Source: Flavobacteriales bacterium
GTDB taxonomy: Bacteria; Bacteroidota; Bacteroidia; UBA10329
Assembly (NCBI GenBank): GCA_003456455.1
Contig: DMRV01000093.1
Location: 1 to 10,569 of the forward strand
Length of the DNA stretch: 10,569 bases
Direction of reading: 5' to 3'
Below are positions 6,234-10,569 of this stretch, in pieces. Numbering within the stretch: position 1 is the first letter of the stretch; the number at the start of each line of letters is the position of its first letter. Below the pieces are notes generated by a model. The model did no database searches and was not told the origin of the DNA. It saw only the letters and a program-made list of their open reading frames with translations. The translations under genes and the position numbers were made by a program.

Positions 6234-6238
6234 GTATT

Positions 6239-7327
6239 ATGGCCGTATTTGATAGAGAAACTCCCTACAACGAACTTCCATCTTTACCACCTTCCATCAA
6301 CTTGGAAACAACGGAGGTGTTGCGCAAGACCATTACGGCCAGTCGCGCATTGGCGCAACTGAACGGGGCCATTACCAACCTGCCAAATCCGCAACTTTTT
6401 CTAGACACCATTCACCTGCAAGAGGCAAAGGCGAGTTCCGAGATTGAGAATATTATTACCACGAATGATGACATCTATCGTTCTTTGGTGGCAGACAAGA
6501 AGTTCACCAATCCGGCATCAAAGGAAGTGCTGAACTACAAAAAAGCACTGTGGCTTGCGCTAGACAGGATGGAAACCAAGCCTTTCATCACCACCAATCT
6601 CTGCATTGAGATTATGCAATGTATCAAAGAGAATACGTCAGGCATTCGAAACACGCCCGGAACCAGCTTGACCAATGCCAAAGGGGAAGTAATCTACACG
6701 CCTCCATCTGGCGAGGATGTGATCAGATCGAAAACGAGCGACCTTGAAAAGTTCATTCACGCCAATGATGGTTTGGATCCATTGATAAAGTTGGCCTTGA
6801 TGCACTATCAGTTTGAAGCCATCCACCCATTTGCCGATGGAAATGGCCGAACGGGGCGTATTCTACTCCTACTATACCTTAAAATGGAAAAGCTGCTCGA
6901 CATTCCTGCCATCTACCTGAGCGACTACATTATTCGAAATAAGCAGCAATATTATGTTCGTTTGCGTGCCGTGACAGAGAAGGAAGATTGGACCGGATGG
7001 ATAATTTACATGCTGAACATGATTGAGTACACAGCTAAAAAAGGACTAAAACGACTGGAACTCGTTTCTAAAACCATGAGTGCTTTCGCAGAGGACGTGA
7101 AGCAACAACTTCCGAAGGTTTACAGCAAAGAACTCATCGAAATCCTATTCAGATTACCCTATACAAAGCGGCAGTACCTGATTGATGCCAATCTAGGAAC
7201 AGCTAAAACCGTAGGGAATTATCTCACAGAATTGGAAAAAGCGGGATTTCTGAGGTCAGAAAAAGTGGGAAAGGAAAAACTATATCTCAACTTCAGACTG
7301 ATGGATATTTTATCCAAAGACAGATAA
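6239..7327 (+). CDS. Class II Fic family protein (probable AMP-transferase) with C-terminal winged helix
   Basis: This 362-residue protein has the canonical Fic motif HPFADGNGRTGR at 196-207, with catalytic H196, phosphate-binding D200, N202 and R204, and R207. The N-terminal region carries the inhibitory helix motif S66-x3-E70-N71 (ASSEIEN), so it is a class II, self-inhibited Fic of the Shewanella SoFic type. The beta-hairpin flap that positions the target is around 149-160 (GEVIYTPPSGED). The last 60 residues (from about 300) look like a winged helix: YTKRQYLIDANLGTAKTV, a recognition-helix-like NYLTELEKAGFL, then a wing. Such proteins usually transfer AMP from ATP to Ser/Thr/Tyr of a target, here unknown. 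The ATG at 6239 follows a phased repeat array; the stop is 26 bases before a transporter gene, so they may be co-transcribed. Confidence 0.9.
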   Translation: MAVFDRETPYNELPSLPPSINLETTEVLRKTITASRALAQLNGAITNLPNPQLFLDTIHLQEAKASSEIENIITTNDDIYRSLVADKKFTNPASKEVLNYKKALWLALDRMETKPFITTNLCIEIMQCIKENTSGIRNTPGTSLTNAKGEVIYTPPSGEDVIRSKTSDLEKFIHANDGLDPLIKLALMHYQFEAIHPFADGNGRTGRILLLLYLKMEKLLDIPAIYLSDYIIRNKQQYYVRLRAVTEKEDWTGWIIYMLNMIEYTAKKGLKRLELVSKTMSAFAEDVKQQLPKVYSKELIEILFRLPYTKRQYLIDANLGTAKTVGNYLTELEKAGFLRSEKVGKEKLYLNFRLMDILSKDR

Positions 7328-7353
7328 TACATTTCCCATTCATAAGAAACGCC

Positions 7354-8214
7354 ATGGAAACCAACATCATCACACAAATATTTCTTCCGCTTGCCCTTTT
7401 CATCATCATGATGGGAATGGGACTTTCACTTGTGATAGATGATTTCAGGCGTGTGCTCCGCTTTCCGAAAGCGGTTGCCATTGGTGTTATTCTCAAATTG
7501 ATAGCCATCCCGTTAATCACCTTCGGCCTGTTGGCTGTCATTCCCCTCGAACCCGAACTGGCTGTCGGTTTCATCCTTTTAGCGGCCTGCCCGGGAGGTG
7601 CCACTACCAACCTTATAACCAATCTGGCCAAAGGCGATGTGGCATTGAGCATTACCCTCACGGCCATTGCTAGCTTAATTACTGTATTCACCATTCCAAC
7701 CCTTGTTAGCCTAGGGCTAGAGCAATACATGGGTGAGACCCGTAGCATTCATCTTCCGTTCGGAAAAACCATGGCTCAGATACTAGCCATAACGGTAATT
7801 CCAGTTATTATAGGAATGGTAATCAAAAACCGAAAACCAGCGTTTGCGCAGAAAGCGGAGAAACCCGTCAAAATCATTTCTGCCGTCTTCCTTGTGCTCA
7901 TCATAGCCGCTGCACTCTTGAAAGAGCGTGCCAACATCGGAGATTTCTTTGAAAAGGCGGGTCCTATGGCACTCATCCTGAACCTGATCGGCATGGCTAT
8001 CGGTTATTTCGTCACACTCGTACTTACACGGAACAAACAGCAGGCTGTAACCGTAGGTGTAGAAGTGGGTGTGGTAAACGGAACGCTGGGCATTGCCATT
8101 GCAGCAGGTATTCTGGGAAATTCGGTAATGAGCATTCCATCGGCCATTTACAGTATCCTCATGTTCCCATCCGTGATGCTATTGATTTGGCTGGGTACGA
8201 GGAATAAGGTCTGA
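7354..8214 (+). CDS. BASS-family (bile acid:sodium symporter-like) transporter
   Basis: This 286-residue inner-membrane protein shows nine or ten hydrophobic segments and the family marker CPGGATTN at 79-86 in the first discontinuous helix, followed by NLAKGDVALS. The second crossover region reads VGVEVGVVNGTLG (234-246). E237 matches the conserved Na+-ligand Glu (E260 of the Neisseria ASBT homologue), but the usual G-x-Q-N is G-V-V-N here: the Na2-site Gln is Val241. Family members couple Na+ entry to uptake of organic anions such as bile salts, pyruvate, pantothenate or 2-keto acids. The substrate cannot be told from sequence. It starts 26 bases after fic with no promoter element in the gap, suggesting an operon. 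Confidence 0.88.
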   Translation: METNIITQIFLPLALFIIMMGMGLSLVIDDFRRVLRFPKAVAIGVILKLIAIPLITFGLLAVIPLEPELAVGFILLAACPGGATTNLITNLAKGDVALSITLTAIASLITVFTIPTLVSLGLEQYMGETRSIHLPFGKTMAQILAITVIPVIIGMVIKNRKPAFAQKAEKPVKIISAVFLVLIIAAALLKERANIGDFFEKAGPMALILNLIGMAIGYFVTLVLTRNKQQAVTVGVEVGVVNGTLGIAIAAGILGNSVMSIPSAIYSILMFPSVMLLIWLGTRNKV

Positions 8215-8232
8215 TTTTAGATACCTAACTGA

Positions 8233-8245
8233 CCACAGGTTGTGG
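8233..8245 (+). repeat. Short hairpin after the transporter gene
   Basis: CCACA (8233-8237), loop GGT and TGTGG (8241-8245) form a perfect five-pair stem 18 bases after the transporter stop. No T-run follows, so I record it only as an inverted repeat that might mark the transcript end. Confidence 0.25.
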
Positions 8246-8299
8246 CCAGGCGCGTCTGTGACGAGTGTCAAACCAATCACCCATTGAACCAATTGGATG

Positions 8300-8329
8300 T
8301 TGAAATGAATTCAGCATGACTTAAGTTTG
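8300..8329 (+). promoter_or_regulatory. Predicted Bacteroidota-type promoter with very short leader
   Basis: TTG (8300-8302), exactly 19 spacer bases and TAAGTTTG (8322-8329) match the consensus TTG-N19-TAnnTTTG. The predicted start near 8335 leaves only about six bases before the ATG at 8341, so the message would be nearly leaderless and could not carry a Shine-Dalgarno sequence. Confidence 0.55.
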
Positions 8330-8340
8330 CAATCAACCGT

Positions 8341-8892
8341 ATGTCACAACCAACCAATAAAACCATCAGCGGCAAGGGCATTCTCTTGCTTTTTGTAGGA
8401 AACAATATTGTTTACGCAATCATGCTGTTGGTTACCATTCCGCAGGTAATGGCATTTGCAGATGGCATGAAACTGTTGGACGTACTTCCCTTTGGTTACG
8501 AAGCGCAGTATGTGCAGTTACTCTTCGAAAAATTAGGAGAAGAAGGCAGACACGCTTACCTAACACGGCAATTGCCGTTGGATATGATTTATCCTGCTCT
8601 GTTTGCTATTAGCTACAGTCTTATTACGGTTTACCTTTTATCCAAAATGGGCAAGTTTCAAGGTTGGGCAGTCAACGTGGCATTTATCCCAGTAGTAGTT
8701 GGCTTGGCCGATTATGCGGAGAACGCGGGCATCATTACCATGCTACTCAAATACCCGAACCAAACGAGCATGATGGTCGAATTGACTAGCACATTCTCCG
8801 TGGTAAAAGCAATGTCTACCACAGTATTCTTCGTTTGTCTTATGGTGGTCTTAATTGCCTACGCTATTCTGTATTTCAAGAGTAAACGATAA
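8341..8892 (+). CDS. Four-helix membrane protein of unknown function
   Basis: This 183-residue protein has four hydrophobic segments, around residues 12-35, 83-101, 108-123 and 155-178. The long loop between helices 1 and 2 (36-82) is hydrophilic and contains LPFGY (49-53) and LGEEGR (65-70). D81 and P85 open helix 2, and DYAEN (124-128) follows helix 3. This spacing (loop with Gly-Glu-x-Gly-Arg, then Asp-x2-Tyr-Pro, then Asp-x2-Glu-Asn) recalls small membrane proteins of Bacteroidota that I cannot name. No catalytic motif or signal peptide beyond helix 1. It has its own predicted promoter and stands 88 bases before the sphingomyelinase-like gene; a functional link is not shown. Confidence 0.7.
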   Translation: MSQPTNKTISGKGILLLFVGNNIVYAIMLLVTIPQVMAFADGMKLLDVLPFGYEAQYVQLLFEKLGEEGRHAYLTRQLPLDMIYPALFAISYSLITVYLLSKMGKFQGWAVNVAFIPVVVGLADYAENAGIITMLLKYPNQTSMMVELTSTFSVVKAMSTTVFFVCLMVVLIAYAILYFKSKR

Positions 8893-8909
8893 CAAATTCA
8901 TTCCTGTTC

Positions 8910-8922
8910 GGCTTCTAAAGCC
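8910..8922 (+). terminator. Possible weak terminator after the four-helix membrane protein gene
   Basis: GGCTT (8910-8914), loop CTA and AAGCC (8918-8922) form a perfect five-pair stem 18 bases after the stop. A pyrimidine stretch CTTTTCTCT follows from 8931, eight bases beyond the stem, so it is not a textbook T-run. Confidence 0.3.
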
Positions 8923-8949
8923 CAATAGGTCTTTTCTCTAGACTTCTTC

Positions 8950-8957
8950 TACTTTTG
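8950..8957 (+). promoter_or_regulatory. Possible -7 promoter element for the sphingomyelinase-like gene
   Basis: TACTTTTG matches TAnnTTTG and lies 23 bases before the TTG start at 8981, predicting a leader of about 18 bases. No TTG box is seen 17-23 bases upstream. Its place supports the TTG start, because the frame is closed by TAG at 8939 and has no ATG in between. Confidence 0.4.
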
Positions 8958-8980
8958 AAGCAATCCCAAAACGCACCATC

Positions 8981-9862
8981 TTGCTTAGAAATATAGTCCT
9001 CATTCTTATTGCATTCCTGTTCATCATTCCAACACAACCTGTTTCTGCACAAGAAGCTGAGAATAGCGGTAAAGAACTGAAAATTTTAAGTTGGAACATG
9101 TACATGTTACCGCGTTTTGCGCTGCTTACCGGAAAGCGTAAGCGTGCCCGCGAAATAGCCAAGGTGCTGCCTGCTGAAAATTACGACATCATCGTATTTC
9201 AAGAAGCGTTTCATGGCGATGCACGCAGAATACTAAAGCGCAAGTGGAAGGAAGTTTACCCCGTTCGTATTGGTCCAGCCAACCGTAATTGGTGGTGGAT
9301 AAAGGTGAACAGCGGTGTGTGGATTATGAGCAAGATGCCGCTCAAAGAACTGGAAGAGATTAAGTATAAAGATTGTGATGGCTTTATCGATTGCTTTTCC
9401 AACAAAGGTGCTTTGCTGGTTGAAGGTGAATTTGAGGGGCAGAAGTTTCAATTGCTGGGCACACATATACAGGCTGGCGGACCCTATAGCATTAAACAGA
9501 AGCAGTACGAGGCTATTCGCCTCTTAACAAACCAATACAAGGAAGAAGGTGTTCCGCAAATCTTGGTGGGCGATTTCAACAAAGGAAAAGACAACGGAGA
9601 TAGCTACTATAAAATGCTGTCTACGCTTGACGTAAAGGACTATGAGCCAGATAGTGAGATGAAATTCACCGCAGGGTCGGACAACGACTTCCGTGTAGGA
9701 GGCAATGACCGCCTTATCGATTTCATCTTTTACCGACCAAATGGTGTAGAACCAAAAAAAATGATTCGGAATGTGAGACGGTTCCGTTCTGAAGAACCGT
9801 GTTTCAAAAACATCAGTGACCTAAACGACCATTACGCCATGGAGGTGATTCTGAAGTTCTGA
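8981..9862 (+). CDS. Secreted sphingomyelinase-like phosphodiesterase (EEP fold)
   Basis: This 293-residue protein starts with a signal peptide: R3, a hydrophobic core at 5-16 and a likely signal peptidase site after VSA (A23). The mature part is an endonuclease/exonuclease/phosphatase-fold domain. N39 lies in LSWNMYMLP, the neutral sphingomyelinase-type opening; E75 (VFQEAF) is a Mg2+ ligand; H162 is in GTHIQAG; D198-x-N200 is in VGDFN; D247 in LIDFIF; and catalytic D283-H284 in NDHYAM. The set matches bacterial neutral sphingomyelinases, which split sphingomyelin into ceramide and phosphocholine. In this phylum endogenous or environmental phosphosphingolipids are also plausible substrates, which is inference. 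The start is TTG at 8981, since the upstream frame holds no ATG before TAG at 8939. It converges on the surface-protein gene, with four bases between the stops. Confidence 0.85.
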   Translation: MLRNIVLILIAFLFIIPTQPVSAQEAENSGKELKILSWNMYMLPRFALLTGKRKRAREIAKVLPAENYDIIVFQEAFHGDARRILKRKWKEVYPVRIGPANRNWWWIKVNSGVWIMSKMPLKELEEIKYKDCDGFIDCFSNKGALLVEGEFEGQKFQLLGTHIQAGGPYSIKQKQYEAIRLLTNQYKEEGVPQILVGDFNKGKDNGDSYYKMLSTLDVKDYEPDSEMKFTAGSDNDFRVGGNDRLIDFIFYRPNGVEPKKMIRNVRRFRSEEPCFKNISDLNDHYAMEVILKF

Positions 9863-9866
9863 TAAA

Positions 9867-10569
9867 TCAATCCTTCACGCAGCGGCAGCTCATTCCTGCA
9901 TTTTTATCTACAGGGTAGTCAAAAAGCTCATCAAGCCCATTGTATAGTTGAAGTGTAAAGGCTGAAGTTGCATCGTATTGTGTAGCTGACCAGAAGTAGG
10001 CCTGATCGCCTAGTCCACTGTATTGACCGTTAGTTCCGAACAAACCTCCAGGCAAAGCAGTGAAACCGCTGCTATTGTTTCCAGAATTTGGACTCCAACC
10101 AGTACTAGAGCGCATTTTTGGATTCGCTACCGCAAATCCTCCCAGTGCACTGTACAGATCAGCCCAGTTCGCATCTGTAGCCACATGCCAGCCATCAGGA
10201 CAAATACCATTGCTGTTGTTAATCGCATACCAATTATAAAGTTTGCCGTAAGTCGTGTTGTTCGAACTGTTATCGTTGTAATGCTTGTAAGCTCCAGTGG
10301 TATTGTTATCCCAATCTGTGCTACTTAAACCTGTTGTTATGGAGATTCCGTTGGTATAGCTTGCGCTCTTCAAATTTTCGGCCATCCAACAGTGGCTTCC
10401 TATCTCTACCACCTCATACATATTGCCTTCAATATCGTAGGCAGGGCTGCAATATGGAATATTCGCATAAACGACCATGTATTCCGCCTTTACCATTGTA
10501 TTGTTGCCGTCAGAATTGGTTGCCACCAAAGTCACGTCATAAAGACCTTGGTTAGCATAAATAATTCCT
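9867..10569 (-). CDS. PKD-FISUMP surface protein, C-terminal part (truncated by the right edge)
   Basis: The frame stays open to the window edge, so only the C-terminal 234 residues or so are seen and the true start lies beyond 10569. The first visible residues (IYANQGLYDVTLVATNSDG, followed by NTMVKAEYMVV) are the end of a PKD domain. The remainder is a FISUMP (Fibrobacter succinogenes major paralogous) domain: YEVVEIGSHCWMAENLK, then GKLYNWYAI, CPDGWHVATDANWADLYSALGG, FTALPGGLFGTNG, YFWSAT and the terminal CRCVKD. Such proteins are exported and surface-attached in Bacteroidota and Fibrobacterota; their function is largely unknown, with adhesion or glycan binding proposed. The many Asn, Ser, Thr and Gly codons suit a secreted protein. 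It ends in the domain with no visible Por-type sorting domain at the C-terminus; any export signal must be upstream. Confidence 0.85.
   Translation of the reverse strand, partial: GIIYANQGLYDVTLVATNSDGNNTMVKAEYMVVYANIPYCSPAYDIEGNMYEVVEIGSHCWMAENLKSASYTNGISITTGLSSTDWDNNTTGAYKHYNDNSSNNTTYGKLYNWYAINNSNGICPDGWHVATDANWADLYSALGGFAVANPKMRSSTGWSPNSGNNSSGFTALPGGLFGTNGQYSGLGDQAYFWSATQYDATSAFTLQLYNGLDELFDYPVDKNAGMSCRCVKD

Noticed and set aside
7293..7748. Minus-strand 151-codon frame opposite the transporter gene
   Set aside because: It lies opposite a well-supported transporter gene and its Met-, Arg- and Ser-rich composition is typical of an antisense shadow.
10023..10328. Plus-strand frame opposite the FISUMP domain
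   Set aside because: The minus-strand frame has the full FISUMP signature; the plus frame has no recognisable features.

Overview
The window looks like the chromosome of a marine or aquatic Bacteroidota (Flavobacteriia-like) bacterium. Evidence: most start codons lack a Shine-Dalgarno sequence; several genes have a Bacteroidota-type -7 element (TAnnTTTG), two of them with a TTG box exactly 19 bases upstream; and the right edge encodes a PKD plus FISUMP-type surface protein typical of that phylum. The lineage is inferred from these features, not from a database search.

Left part (1-1952, all minus strand): a small LMW-phosphatase-like protein (1635-1952), a 258-base gap holding a good promoter and a nested hairpin, then two genes overlapping by ATGA. 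These are an HD-domain diiron oxygenase with the full PhnZ residue set and a PhyH-type Fe(II)/2-oxoglutarate dioxygenase. Together they form a PhnY/PhnZ-type oxidative C-P bond cleavage module, which would release phosphate from 2-aminoethylphosphonate or a related phosphonate.

Centre (2079-6000, plus strand): a compact split proton-translocating NAD(P) transhydrogenase operon (pntAA, pntAB, pntB; gaps of 2 and 3 bases). Two bases behind pntB is a visibly AT-richer, AGG-rich gene of an unrecognised Cys/His-motif family. It reads as one 348-codon frame (4954-6000) interrupted by a single in-frame TGA at 5191-5193. The gap 6001-6238 holds a perfect inverted repeat, a possible 45-codon small ORF and three TTACCCT repeats spaced 40 and 30 bases apart.

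Right part (6239-10569): a class II Fic protein with a C-terminal winged-helix-like region lies 26 bases before a BASS-family transporter with an altered Na+-site motif. Next come a four-helix membrane protein with a near-leaderless promoter and a secreted sphingomyelinase-like EEP-fold phosphodiesterase with a TTG start. Tail-to-tail with the latter, 4 bases away, is the C-terminal part of a PKD-FISUMP surface protein that runs off the right edge on the minus strand.

The points most worth following up are the phnZ-phnY pair (known chemistry, substrate open), the UGA-interrupted gene fused to the pnt operon, and the phased repeats in front of fic. I saw no tRNA, rRNA, CRISPR array, insertion sequence or origin. 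No stretch over 300 bases is gene-free.
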